This document shows, one piece after another, positions 48,185-56,216 of a stretch of DNA of 64,000 bases. Numbering within the stretch: the first letter of the stretch is position 1; each line of letters opens with the position of its first letter. The stretch comes from Anabaena sphaerica FACHB-251. Lineage in GTDB: Bacteria; Cyanobacteriota; Cyanobacteriia; Cyanobacteriales; Nostocaceae. The notes beneath the pieces were generated by a model. That model did no database searches, had not been told where the DNA came from, and worked only from the letters and a program-made list of their open reading frames with translations. The stretch is from assembly GCF_014696825.1 (NCBI RefSeq), contig NZ_JACJQU010000018.1, positions 58,688 through 122,687 of the forward strand, in the 5' to 3' direction. The position numbers were made by a program, and so were the translations under genes.

Positions 48185-48559
48185 TCAAGATAACGAAATT
48201 GCATCAACTAGAACTTTACCACCTTCGTGAAAATCAATACTAAGATGATAATCTTGAAGTAGTGCAGTTCCTATCAGTGGACGACGACCCATAGCTAAAA
48301 CTGCCACATCGCGCTCTATACCATTCCATAAAATAGTTGCCAGATAAACATCAGTTGCAATGTTTGAATTATCTGCAAGATTGGCGTTAATCCTGGTAAC
48401 ATAAGTCAACCCAAGTTTGGCTATTGCAGCAGGTGGCAAAGTCAAAAAACCTTCAAATCCTGTATCTACTATGCACTTAATTTCTATGTTTGGATTTCCT
48501 GGAAGACATAAAATTATACCTATTTGAGCTTGAAGCCCAGCTACAGTTCCATTTATCAC
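48185..48559 (-). CDS. Retropepsin-like clan AA aspartic protease
   Basis: A 124-residue single-domain protein with the aspartic protease active-site motif CIVDTGFEGFLTLPP at about residues 29-43 and the later hydrophobic GRRPLIGTALLQDYHLSIDF, typical of bacterial clan AA proteins. Such proteins act as dimers. It overlaps the upstream small gene by four bases (ATGA), so the two are co-translated. Similar two-gene units are frequent in cyanobacteria and are sometimes listed with toxin-antitoxin-like loci, but no target is known. Confidence 0.83.
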   Translation of the reverse strand: MINGTVAGLQAQIGIILCLPGNPNIEIKCIVDTGFEGFLTLPPAAIAKLGLTYVTRINANLADNSNIATDVYLATILWNGIERDVAVLAMGRRPLIGTALLQDYHLSIDFHEGGKVLVDAISLS

Positions 48560-48828
48560 TCTACCGTCCTAACCAATGTACCACCAACTGCATAGACGGC
48601 ATTAAACCCAATTCTTTCCGTCCAAAGTGCTGCATCTGCTTGTTTGCTTCTTAGCCGCAGACTCGTTGCAAGTAAATCATCACCTATTTCATATTCGCCA
48701 GTCTCAACATTTATTGAGATAATTTTGCCAATATTTTCTGGTGTTTCTACTTGAGGACGAATGCTATTTTCATAAAGTTCTTTGCCACGTTGGGTAATTT
48801 TATCGTCACTAAGTTTGGGCTTGGACAT
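48556..48828 (-). CDS. Small conserved protein paired with the aspartic protease
   Basis: A 90-residue protein from the ATG at 48828; the frame remains open upstream, but MSKPKLSDDKITQRGKELYE is the more likely start. The central part KIISINVETGEYEIGDD and the C-terminal ALWTERIGFNAVYAVGGTLV match small cyanobacterial proteins regularly encoded just before clan AA proteases. It could be the substrate, chaperone or antitoxin-like partner. No function can be assigned from sequence. Confidence 0.72.
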   Translation of the reverse strand: MSKPKLSDDKITQRGKELYENSIRPQVETPENIGKIISINVETGEYEIGDDLLATSLRLRSKQADAALWTERIGFNAVYAVGGTLVRTVE

Positions 48829-49020
48829 ACAGCCAATATCCTTTCTCTTCAAATTCCATATTTTTCTATCCCAATTGTAAAACAGTCGAATTCGCAAACA
48901 ACAAATTCAATTTGACTGTCTCCGGGAAGCCATGGAAGATGTGCTTCGCACCGCGTCTTAACTACCCTGTTTGTTGCTACATCACTTCCTGTTTTTATGA
49001 ATTACAATTGGGTCAACATT

Positions 49021-49446
49021 TTATGCGTTTATGATTAATTCCCAAGCATTGCGATATTCTGCTGAACGAGGTTTGCGCTGTCTTTTTTCAGCCTCCACAA
49101 GATGTATTTCACTTCCATAGCTAATAAAAACATCCACAGGAAAAATATAAAAAAGGTCAAGGTTTTCTACATATACCAACGCAAAATCAAAATCAGAGGG
49201 TTGATAAATATCCCTAATCATGATCTGTCTATTTGTTTTTGTGCGTCGATTATCTACTACATAATTACCAGAAGGTTCATCAAACCAAGCATATTTGACT
49301 TGTATTTTAATTAAATTTCCCCCAACGTCAAATACTAAATCGTAAGGTAGTCTATCACCAACAGGTTTTAAAACTCCCCAACCACGTTTTAAGGCATGAA
49401 GAATAGCTGCTTGTTCTGCTATGTCTCCTCTCAGCTTTGTGTCCAT
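49021..49446 (-). CDS. PD-(D/E)XK nuclease of the I-Ssp6803I group I intron homing family
   Basis: A 141-residue nuclease starting from the ATG at 49446 (MDTKLRGDIAEQAAILHALK). The PD-(D/E)XK core is visible: Glu in RGDIAEQ, Asp in RLPYDLVFDVGG, and the IQVKYAW strand carrying the catalytic Q-x-K. The match is closest to I-Ssp6803I, the homing endonuclease encoded inside the tRNA-fMet group I intron of Synechocystis. Here the gene is free-standing, about 775 bases downstream of an intron-bearing tRNA-fMet on the same strand, with a ribbon-helix-helix gene between. Activity and target site are inferred only. Confidence 0.82.
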   Translation of the reverse strand: MDTKLRGDIAEQAAILHALKRGWGVLKPVGDRLPYDLVFDVGGNLIKIQVKYAWFDEPSGNYVVDNRRTKTNRQIMIRDIYQPSDFDFALVYVENLDLFYIFPVDVFISYGSEIHLVEAEKRQRKPRSAEYRNAWELIINA

Positions 49447-49556
49447 ATTAATTGCAACTGCCAATACTATACATACCCAAAACATCTAGCTTGGGAAGCT
49501 ACAGATCACTTCTCTAGCTAGAATTAGGTAATTTTTGAAGTCCAGAAATTCAATAA

Positions 49557-50030
49557 TTAAAGCTTGTCTTTAATTTCTTCCCAGACATGGATAACACCTT
49601 CAATCCAGCCTTGGTCATAAATTTCATATTCAAAATCATCCTCTTTTTCATATCTTTGATAGTTATAAGCCTCTAACCAAACACTTACAGGTACTCCGTG
49701 AATCATTCCTGGAAATTGCTCATCTATATCTCCTCCCTCACCAACATACTTAAGTGTTGGATAATTTAGTTTCTCTGTTGCGTCTGTTAACCCATCCTTA
49801 AAACCAGTTTCCTTCCACTTAGCACTTATTTCTTGCTTCTCTTTTCGCAACCGTGCGATCGCTTTTTCAATTGCTGGAATATCCGTCTTTACCTTAATTT
49901 CTTCAATCTGAACTGCTAAATCAATTGCTTGTTGACATATACCAGAAACGTTAAGGTTCTCTTTAAAGGTTTGCAAACGCTCATGGAGATTATCGGGAAG
50001 TGTGATTGTAATTCGTTGAGCCATGTTCAT
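49557..50030 (-). CDS. Ribbon-helix-helix DNA-binding protein (antitoxin-like)
   Basis: A 157-residue protein. The N-terminal 45 residues (AQRITITLPDNLHERLQTFK, NVSGICQQAIDLAV) have the CopG/ribbon-helix-helix pattern. A basic helical stretch follows (ARLRKEKQEISAKWKETGF), then an acidic C-terminal half with WLEAYNYQRYEKEDDFEYEI that I do not recognise. Such proteins usually repress their own promoter; three copies of GTATTTAC lie 20-110 bases upstream. No toxin gene is adjacent, so a solitary regulator is as likely as an antitoxin. Confidence 0.72.
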   Translation of the reverse strand: MNMAQRITITLPDNLHERLQTFKENLNVSGICQQAIDLAVQIEEIKVKTDIPAIEKAIARLRKEKQEISAKWKETGFKDGLTDATEKLNYPTLKYVGEGGDIDEQFPGMIHGVPVSVWLEAYNYQRYEKEDDFEYEIYDQGWIEGVIHVWEEIKDKL

Positions 50031-50047
50031 ACATACTGCCTTACTAA

Positions 50048-50141
50048 GTATTTACTTGAAATTCTAGTACATACTTTCGTCTATAGTCAATACTGTTTAA
50101 GTTTTTATTTTTTGGTAAATACTTTTAGGATTAGTATTTAC
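50048..50141 (-). promoter_or_regulatory. Repeated GTATTTAC sites upstream of the ribbon-helix-helix gene
   Basis: The octamer GTATTTAC occurs at 50048-50055 and 50134-50141, and its complement GTAAATAC at 50115-50122, the last two forming an inverted pair spaced by 11 bases. They sit in the upstream region of the ribbon-helix-helix gene and are plausible autoregulatory operators. Confidence 0.5.
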
Positions 50142-50170
50142 TATTTTTCCATAGGCTTCAAATACCACAT

Positions 50171-50205
50171 AAAACAAAACCCTGCAATCAATTAAGATTA
50201 CAGGG
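50171..50205 (-). terminator. Terminator of the tRNA-fMet transcript
   Basis: On the minus strand CCCTGTAATC pairs with GATTGCAGGG around TTAATT (one internal mismatch), followed by TTTTGTTTT. It starts about 16 bases after the CCA end of the tRNA. Confidence 0.8.
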
Positions 50206-50220
50206 CTTTGTTTTTTAATT

Positions 50221-50541
50221 TGGTGGCGGGAAGTGGATTTGAACCACTGACCTTCGGGTTATGCTTACCAACTACAACTTTCGTTGCCTAGTTAAACTAG
50301 TTTGTGGTCTGGACTGTCCCTTCACCCTCGTCATTAACGTTAGGGTGTCTGCCTTCCAGTCTCTACACCTTCCCCATTTCTGGAGCTTGGTTCGGGATTA
50401 CCGCGCTATTGGCTTCCCCGAGTTTGACAGATAAACACACACAAGTTACTTCGTGTGCCGCCCAATACAAGACTAACTGATAAGCGTTTAGTTAATCTTA
50501 AGTCTTGAGCCCGACGAGCTACCAGGCTGCTCTATCCCGCG
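50221..50541 (-). tRNA. tRNA-fMet (CAU) interrupted by a group I intron
   Basis: Exon 1 (50508-50541) reads CGCGGGATAG, then AGCAGCCTGG, TAGCTCGTCG and GGCT. Exon 2 (50221-50263) starts CATAACCCGAAGG and ends CCCGCCACCA. Joined they form a 77-base tRNA with anticodon CAU, the three G-C pairs at the foot of the anticodon stem and an unpaired first base (C1 opposite C72), all marks of an initiator tRNA. CCA is encoded. The interruption follows U33 and contains a group I intron. The gene is followed by a terminator. Confidence 0.93.
50264..50507 (-). ncRNA. Group I self-splicing intron in tRNA-fMet
   Basis: A 244-base intron between anticodon-loop U33 and C34. The exon ends in T and the intron ends in G (GGTAAG before CATAACCC), as the group I reaction needs. 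Core-like sequences are GTAGAGACTGGAAGGCAGAC (P4-P6/P7 side) and GGGACAGTCCAGACCACA, the latter resembling the conserved S element near P7. It encodes no protein. The boundaries are set by restoring a canonical tRNA, with a possible shift of two bases because CA occurs on both sides. Confidence 0.88.
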
Positions 50542-50594
50542 TTGCTTTTGTCTCTCGACTTCTTTAATATAACGCGAAGTCAAAAGTTTGTCAA

Positions 50595-51548
50595 CTACAA
50601 AAGCGATAATTCTCCAATTACCTCCAAACGCTTGTATTTCCCCAGGTTCATAAACTTCTCGGCCAGGCTTTGGGCGATGCTGGGACTAATCCAACCCATT
50701 TGTTGAAGCAAATGAATAGCTACGGCATATTTGGCGCGTTTAGCACCATCCATAACTTTAATAGCCAATCCCATACCTTCACCAAGTCTGCCAATGCACT
50801 GTACTCCTTCGGCTCCAGCTTTACTGACCAATTCTCCTGGAGTTAAGCGCATCAGTTCTGTGTCGAATTCGCCTTCCCCAGCCACCATAGTAGGATGGTG
50901 ATTCATGGCGCGGACAATGCGTTCCATATCCAAGTTATTGCTGGAGGCGAGTACAGCATATAAAGAGGCCATGTGACCGAGTTGCATAAGATATGTAGGT
51001 GCGCCGCAGTCGTCATGAACACCGATAAATTCTGCCGCTGGCATTCTTAGTAAATCTGCCACCTTAGTCAGAATTAACTGCTGGACTGGGTGTTTGCGGT
51101 CTAAATAGTTAGTTAAAGGCCAATGGCGTTGCTGACAAACTGCTAACATTCCGGCGTGTTTACCAGAGCAATTGTATTCTAAACTACTGCGCTTACCTTG
51201 AGGAATGGGACAGTGTAAAGCAGTGGGGTCAAGGTCAGCCCGCCAGAGGATGTTAAATACTTGCCGCACCTGTTCCATGCTGCCTTTGTGGGAACTGGTC
51301 ATAATTGCCAAGTCGCGATCGCTCAAATCATACCGTTCCAGTGTGCCTGTGCTGGTGACAGCCAATGCCTGAAATGGTTTGAGGGCAGAACGGGCAAATG
51401 CAGCGGTTTCAGCGTTGCCAGCAACAGACAGAACTCGTCCCCGTTCGTCGCTGACTACAGCCTGGACTATATGCCTAGATTCGATAATACCTTCACGCAG
51501 CAACCGGACTTCCAGTGCTGTGGCTTGTGTTCTTTTTCCCATTGTCAT
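50595..51548 (-). CDS. Type II (Rhizobium-type) L-asparaginase
   Basis: A 317-residue protein of the Asparaginase_II family. The Ser-x-x-Lys catalytic pair is in FARSALKPFQAL. Further family motifs are TSSHKGS, LEYNCSGKHAGML and GVHDDCGAPTYLMQ, whose cysteine is a metal or structural ligand in this family, and LGEGMGLAIKVMDG. It hydrolyses asparagine to aspartate and ammonia. The second Met (MGKRTQ) is an equally good start. It is followed on the same strand by no close gene; upstream lie CGLD27 and rsfS, an order I believe recurs in cyanobacteria. Confidence 0.88.
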   Translation of the reverse strand: MTMGKRTQATALEVRLLREGIIESRHIVQAVVSDERGRVLSVAGNAETAAFARSALKPFQALAVTSTGTLERYDLSDRDLAIMTSSHKGSMEQVRQVFNILWRADLDPTALHCPIPQGKRSSLEYNCSGKHAGMLAVCQQRHWPLTNYLDRKHPVQQLILTKVADLLRMPAAEFIGVHDDCGAPTYLMQLGHMASLYAVLASSNNLDMERIVRAMNHHPTMVAGEGEFDTELMRLTPGELVSKAGAEGVQCIGRLGEGMGLAIKVMDGAKRAKYAVAIHLLQQMGWISPSIAQSLAEKFMNLGKYKRLEVIGELSLL

Positions 51549-51694
51549 GGGTTTATATCTATTTTGTGAATTGTTCAGTTGTCAGTGGGAAAAGGCAATA
51601 GGCACTCTTGCCATAGGAAATAGTTTATTATCCCCTGTTTCCTGTCAAGAGTTCCCTGTTCCTAATGAGTAATGACTAATTACTTATGACTAAT

Positions 51695-52195
51695 TTATAA
51701 CAAATGCCAAACTATAGTCCCAATAAGATACATTAAAGCCAAGACAGCAAAGGTAATTTGTAAGCGTTGGAGAATGGGTTTAATTTCGTAGGAGACAATG
51801 AGGCGATCGCGGGTGATAACTTCCTGGGGTTTTGTCCAAGTTTGTCCATCATACCAACCGGATTCTTCATAAAATACTGTGGTGCTGTAGAGGCGATCGC
51901 GCACATAGAACCAACCCAAATACAACCGCACTAATACCAGCACTATCCCCACACTAGCAGCGGCTGCCCCACAGAGGATAAAATGAACAATCTGCTTTTG
52001 TGGAGGAAAGCTGGCCGCTGCTACTGGTCCTGCCACTGCCCAAGACCAACCCCAAATCCAAAAAATCTTGGTGAGATAACTACGCCAGCTTAAGGTAGTA
52101 TCCCGAAATAGCCAGGAATTTTTTAATTCTTCGTACTCATTCAGCGGTTGTTGTTCTGTCGGAACTGGGCAGTTAGAAACCGAGGATCTCATCAT
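51695..52195 (-). CDS. CGLD27/Ycf36 family membrane protein
   Basis: A 166-residue protein with three membrane helices (WIWGWSWAVAGPVAAASF, FILCGAAAASVGIVLVLVRL, LQITFAVLALMYLIGTIVW). The DUF1230 core LYLGWFYVRDRL and FYEESGWYDGQTWTKP matches CGLD27/Ycf36, a family conserved in cyanobacteria and plastids; plant members have been linked to iron homeostasis. It lies 17 bases downstream of rsfS on the same strand, so the two are co-transcribed. Confidence 0.88.
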   Translation of the reverse strand: MMRSSVSNCPVPTEQQPLNEYEELKNSWLFRDTTLSWRSYLTKIFWIWGWSWAVAGPVAAASFPPQKQIVHFILCGAAAASVGIVLVLVRLYLGWFYVRDRLYSTTVFYEESGWYDGQTWTKPQEVITRDRLIVSYEIKPILQRLQITFAVLALMYLIGTIVWHLL

Positions 52196-52212
52196 CTTTG
52201 CTTATCCTCAAC

Positions 52213-52653
52213 CTAATCAGAGTTTGGTAACGATATGCGTTCTGCATGAATCCAGAACGCTTCTAAATTATAAAACTCCCGTTCCTTGGGCATCATGATG
52301 TGAACGATCACGTCGCCATAGTCTTGCAGTACCCAACTTCCCTCAGCTTTTCCTTCGGTTCTTAAGGGACGGCGTTGCAGGTCGGTTTCGACTTTATCTT
52401 CTATGGCTGCGGCGATCGCTCTGACTTGGACCCTAGAATAGCCAGTCATCATCACAAAGTAATCAGACAGGTAAGACACTTCTGCTAATTTGAGCAATAT
52501 AATGTCACCTGCTTTGCGTTCTGACCCAGCTTCGGCTATGGTTCTCGCTAATTTTTCACTTCCATCATCAGTTTCAGCCATGGCGCTGTTTACTGTGTTT
52601 CTTGTCCGTGGGACAGATTCTAGTGGCAAATTTCCTTGAAAATAATCAGTCAT
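52213..52653 (-). CDS. rsfS: Ribosome silencing factor RsfS
   Basis: A 146-residue protein whose C-terminal 110 residues are the RsfS/Iojap domain: KAGDIILLKLAEVSYLSDYF, VMMTGYSRVQVRAIAAAIED, GSWVLQDYGDVIVHIM, YNLEAFW. RsfS binds uL14 and keeps ribosomal subunits apart in starvation. The N-terminal 35 residues (PLESVPRTRNTVNSAMAETD) are low in order and may be longer than in other bacteria; MAETDDGSEK is a possible internal start. Confidence 0.95.
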   Translation of the reverse strand: MTDYFQGNLPLESVPRTRNTVNSAMAETDDGSEKLARTIAEAGSERKAGDIILLKLAEVSYLSDYFVMMTGYSRVQVRAIAAAIEDKVETDLQRRPLRTEGKAEGSWVLQDYGDVIVHIMMPKEREFYNLEAFWIHAERISLPNSD

Positions 52654-52859
52654 TCAACCTCAGGGGCTTGTTTCTTCTTGTTACAAATTGTCTGATGTAG
52701 TTACAAACAACTTGCAATTGTGTGAATAGGTTTTTTTGAATACTAACAAAAAAATAGGTGTTGATGGGGCTGATTTGACAATTCTCTGGTAGTACAGCAA
52801 CTATCAGACGTGATGTATCTGTGATCTGTCCAGGATTGCCACCACAATACTCTAAATGC

Positions 52860-54131
52860 TTAAACTTCCTGTTTAGTGACAGATTGGGAATGAATTGCTT
52901 TGCCATCTGCTGTCAAGGAGTAAAATAAAGCCTCATACTGATTTAAGGCTTGCTCAAAGGCATATTGCTCAACAGCATACTGCCGACTATTGTCACCCAG
53001 AGTTTTTACCTTTTCCGGGTTTTGGTACAATTCTAAAATTGCCGTGGCTAAGGCTTGAGGATCTTCTGGAGGAATCACAACTCCACCGCAGCTTTGTTTA
53101 ATTGCTCTAGCTGCAGTCCCATTTTCAGGTACAGATCCCACTAAGGCTCTGCCACTGGCAAGTAAAACCTGAATTTTCGATGGCATATTGAAGGAGATCA
53201 CATTTTTCTTTTGTACTACCAAACCCACATCTGCTGCTGCTAACATTTGTGGTAGGTCTTTGCGGGTTTGAAAAGGTAATAACAAAACATTATCTGCACC
53301 CCAGTCTAAACACTGCTGTTGTAATCGCTGCAAACCTTTACCTTCACCAACAACCACAAAAGCAATTTTTGTGATGTCACGTAATTTAGCAGCAGCTTTA
53401 ATAACTGTTTCTAAGCCTTGTGTTAAGGCAATGTTACCCGAATATAGCACCACAAATTTGCCCTTGAGGTTATGTGCTGCGCGAAAAGGGCTGTCTTCTT
53501 TTGGCAAGGGGCTGATAAAATTTACATCAACCCAGTTGGGAATCTGCACGATTTTATGGGCTGCTACACCCTTGGAGAGCAAATTTTCTACAAAGCCATC
53601 AGCAATAACACTAATTTTAGCGGCGGCGGAGTAGGCAAATTTTTCTAAGGCCGTGAATATTTTGATTAGTAACTTATTTTTCAGCAGACCGACGTGGATG
53701 GCTGCTTCGGGTAATATATCTTGTAGATTTAAGATGATTGGACAGGCGCGTAACCATCCTAAAACAGCAGCGGGTATGCAAACAGGCAAAGATGGGGAGG
53801 TTAAAAGAATAACATCTGGCCGCCAGCCCATCAGCGCAGGTAAAAAACTGGTGACTACAAAACTAGCATCCAGCAGCACCCGATCTAATAAATTAGGTTG
53901 GGGGCGAATCCACACATAACTGCGTTGAATTTGAACACCATTTTTATGTTCTGTCAAATAAAATTTGCCCCGATATTCCTGATAAATTTGACGTTCAGGG
54001 TAGTTGGGCATAGCTGTGACTACACGCACTTGATGTCCACGTTTCACCAGTCCCTCTGCTAATTCAGTCATTAGCGGAGCGATACCAATAGGTTCTGGGT
54101 GGTAGTTGTAAGAGTAAATTAAAATCCGCAT
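52860..54131 (-). CDS. WcaI-like GT4 glycosyltransferase
   Basis: A 423-residue GT-B enzyme. The N-terminus MRILIYSYNYHPEPIGIAPL and AMPNYPERQIYQEYRGKFY match the WcaI/WbuB colanic-acid-type transferases. The nucleotide-sugar domain has GKFVVLYSGNIALTQGLETV and KIQVLLASGRALVGSVPENG, with the acidic donor-binding region following. It probably adds a sugar in exopolysaccharide or cell-envelope glycan synthesis. The STAS-sugar transferase gene lies 788 bases upstream on the same strand; the two may serve one polysaccharide, although the gap is long. Confidence 0.9.
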   Translation of the reverse strand: MRILIYSYNYHPEPIGIAPLMTELAEGLVKRGHQVRVVTAMPNYPERQIYQEYRGKFYLTEHKNGVQIQRSYVWIRPQPNLLDRVLLDASFVVTSFLPALMGWRPDVILLTSPSLPVCIPAAVLGWLRACPIILNLQDILPEAAIHVGLLKNKLLIKIFTALEKFAYSAAAKISVIADGFVENLLSKGVAAHKIVQIPNWVDVNFISPLPKEDSPFRAAHNLKGKFVVLYSGNIALTQGLETVIKAAAKLRDITKIAFVVVGEGKGLQRLQQQCLDWGADNVLLLPFQTRKDLPQMLAAADVGLVVQKKNVISFNMPSKIQVLLASGRALVGSVPENGTAARAIKQSCGGVVIPPEDPQALATAILELYQNPEKVKTLGDNSRQYAVEQYAFEQALNQYEALFYSLTADGKAIHSQSVTKQEV

Positions 54132-54918
54132 AACAAATTAGTCAAAGTTCCCTGGTTGTTTCTTGAGTGACAATAATTATCTGTCGTTAAAGCTACCCTG
54201 GAACATTTTAGCTCCTAGAATAAGTTTATTCTCTCTTTATACTTCTTATTTGTCAGTAAATTTTCGTTGAAGATTACGTAAATCTTGATATCAAGTTCAT
54301 AAAGAAATAAGATTTAGGCTTTTCCACGAGTATCCATTAAAGTTGATGACAGAGTTTGTATTTTTGAGTTTTATTCAGACGATGAGTACCTATTATTACT
54401 AATGCAAATCCTTGTTTACTGAGAAAAGCTATTGGCTGTATTTGTGATATTCTTGTTTTGAGGAAACGATAGGTGAATTAGTTCCAGATAACCGTTGGTT
54501 GAACCTTGAGAATTATGGATGCTGTACACCAGTTTTATTGGGAGTGCTACTGGTAAGTTCAACATCCCCCAGTCCCTGCTCCCTTGCCTTTTGGCTCCAG
54601 CGCATCAGCCTTATTTTGTTGGTTCGGGGTAACGATGGTTTAAGTGCATCTTTGCTTTCGCTACTCATTTGAGAATTTCAGCAAGTCCTAATTATCCTGC
54701 TAACTGCTATAAATCCTGACCTTAAAGCAAAATTTACCCAGAGCCGCTTTGATCAGCTTGGGTAAATTTTGCAATGTGATTTGGTATGTTTTAACTTGAA
54801 CAGTAAACTGTTTAGGGCATAATGCTGGGAGATTTACACCCGCTATCAACGCCTGAAACCTTCTGTGTAGGGAACCAAAACGGCGGTGATGAAACTGATA
54901 ATTGATAACTGATAACGG
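54132..54918. other. 787-base intergenic region with one strong inverted repeat
   Basis: No coding frame of note. A perfect 14-base inverted repeat lies at 54727-54772. The rest is A/T-rich sequence without copies of the window's MITE families. It presumably carries the promoter of the glycosyltransferase gene at its left and the 3' region of the STAS-sugar transferase gene at its right. Confidence 0.5.
54727..54772. repeat. Perfect 14-base inverted repeat
   Basis: GCAAAATTTACCCA (54727-54740) and TGGGTAAATTTTGC (54759-54772) around an 18-base spacer. It is not followed by a T-run on either strand. It could be a regulator site, a transcript-end structure or a short MITE. Confidence 0.6.
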
Positions 54919-55968
54919 TTAAACAGCACCACTGTTTTTGTTAAACAATATGGCTATAGTTTTGAGAATCAGCTTTAAATCGTAAACCAAAGTCCAATTT
55001 TTTTGATACTGCAAATCCAGGCGAATAACATCCTCAAAACTGCGTACTGTTGAGCGTCCATTTACCTGCCATTCACCAGTCATCCCCGGTTTTACATCCA
55101 AACGTTGCCACTCTGGTACTTCATATCGTTCCACTTCATCGGGGGTAGGTGGCCTAGTGCCAACTAAACTCATTTCGCCTTTCAGCACGTTCCAGAATTG
55201 CGGCAGTTCATCCAGACTTGTACGGCGCAAAAAGCGTCCTACTCTGGTAATTCTGGGATCGTTATCATTTTTAAAGAAAGCACCTTCTACTTGGTTTTTA
55301 ACTTGAGATTTCTTGGCTTCCGCATCGACACACATAGAACGGAATTTCCAAATAGGAAAACGCTTACCCATCCACCCACAGCGAGTTTGTTTAAAGAAAA
55401 TCGGACCGGGATCGTTGATTTGAATGGCGATCGCAATAGGAATGAATAAAAATCCTGTAATTACTAAACCTACCAATGATCCCACTATGTCAATCAGTCT
55501 TTTCATCCAGGAGTCCACAGAAGGATGAGTCTGAGGTAGGGGATCTGGCTTCCGAGTGACGGTTTTCCGATTATCTTCAAGATTCCTAGATTCTATGGGT
55601 TCGACGCTGTTCGGAGACTCAATAGAAAATACCTGATCCAATCCTGTGAGGTTGAGGACTGACATAACTTGGGGGGTAGCATTACGAAGTAGGAATGCGA
55701 TCCCCTGTTCCTGGGCATATTTAAAATTACTCACCAAAGATCCTAAACCGCTGCTATCCATAAAGATAGTATTTTGGAAATCAATGATAATTTGCTGGGG
55801 ATGTGAATCAGCCTCGATTAAGTTTTGGCAGGTTTGCTTAAAGCGAACAGCCTCAAGCACGCTCAAACGCATCGATACCTGCACTATTGCTGTGTCGTTC
55901 AGGTAAGTAACTGGGAAATCTGCCTCTGTGGGTTGGCTACTCATGAAGCTATGCAATTTAGTTGCCAT
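54919..55968 (-). CDS. STAS domain fused to polyprenyl-phosphate sugar transferase
   Basis: A 349-residue protein. Residues about 15-110 are an anti-anti-sigma-like STAS domain with the phosphorylatable serine in IFMDSSGLGSLVSNFKYA. A linker of about 40 residues follows. Residues about 150-349 are a WcaJ-type bacterial sugar transferase with one membrane hairpin (SLVGLVITGFLFIPIAIAIQ) and catalytic blocks FFKQTRCGWMGK, FPIWKFRSM, LDELPQFWNVLKGEMSLVGTRPP and PGMTGEWQVNGRS. It should load the first sugar phosphate of a repeat unit onto undecaprenyl phosphate. The STAS part suggests control by a serine kinase/phosphatase pair. The second Met (MSSQPTEADF) is another possible start. Confidence 0.92.
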   Translation of the reverse strand: MATKLHSFMSSQPTEADFPVTYLNDTAIVQVSMRLSVLEAVRFKQTCQNLIEADSHPQQIIIDFQNTIFMDSSGLGSLVSNFKYAQEQGIAFLLRNATPQVMSVLNLTGLDQVFSIESPNSVEPIESRNLEDNRKTVTRKPDPLPQTHPSVDSWMKRLIDIVGSLVGLVITGFLFIPIAIAIQINDPGPIFFKQTRCGWMGKRFPIWKFRSMCVDAEAKKSQVKNQVEGAFFKNDNDPRITRVGRFLRRTSLDELPQFWNVLKGEMSLVGTRPPTPDEVERYEVPEWQRLDVKPGMTGEWQVNGRSTVRSFEDVIRLDLQYQKNWTLVYDLKLILKTIAILFNKNSGAV

Positions 55969-56216
55969 CTAAATCTAATCTGCCAAACATTATTTTGTCC
56001 GGGAAAATTGCTTAACTTAAATTTGAAAAAGCAGGATTAAGGATAAGTGGCTAGTTTTTAGCAAAGAGATTGGAGATCGCTGAATACGGTTCACAATGGA
56101 ACAAGAAGCTAGAAACCTACTTGTTGTTTGTTGTGCTAAATCTCTGTGAGCGGCTTCGCTACACCGTAAGTGATAGCTTTGCTCGCCGTAGGCATCGCTC
56201 TACTATCTATTATCTC

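Noticed and set aside
52646..52906. An 86-codon minus-strand frame between rsfS and the glycosyltransferase gene
   Set aside because: It overlaps the end of the glycosyltransferase gene by 47 bases and the start of rsfS, its product has no recognisable pattern, and it is most likely chance open frame.
56070..56216. Upstream extension of queE by 49 codons
   Set aside because: It reads through a dispersed GCTTCGCTACACCG-type repeat and is not QueE-like; the ATG at 56217 gives the normal length.
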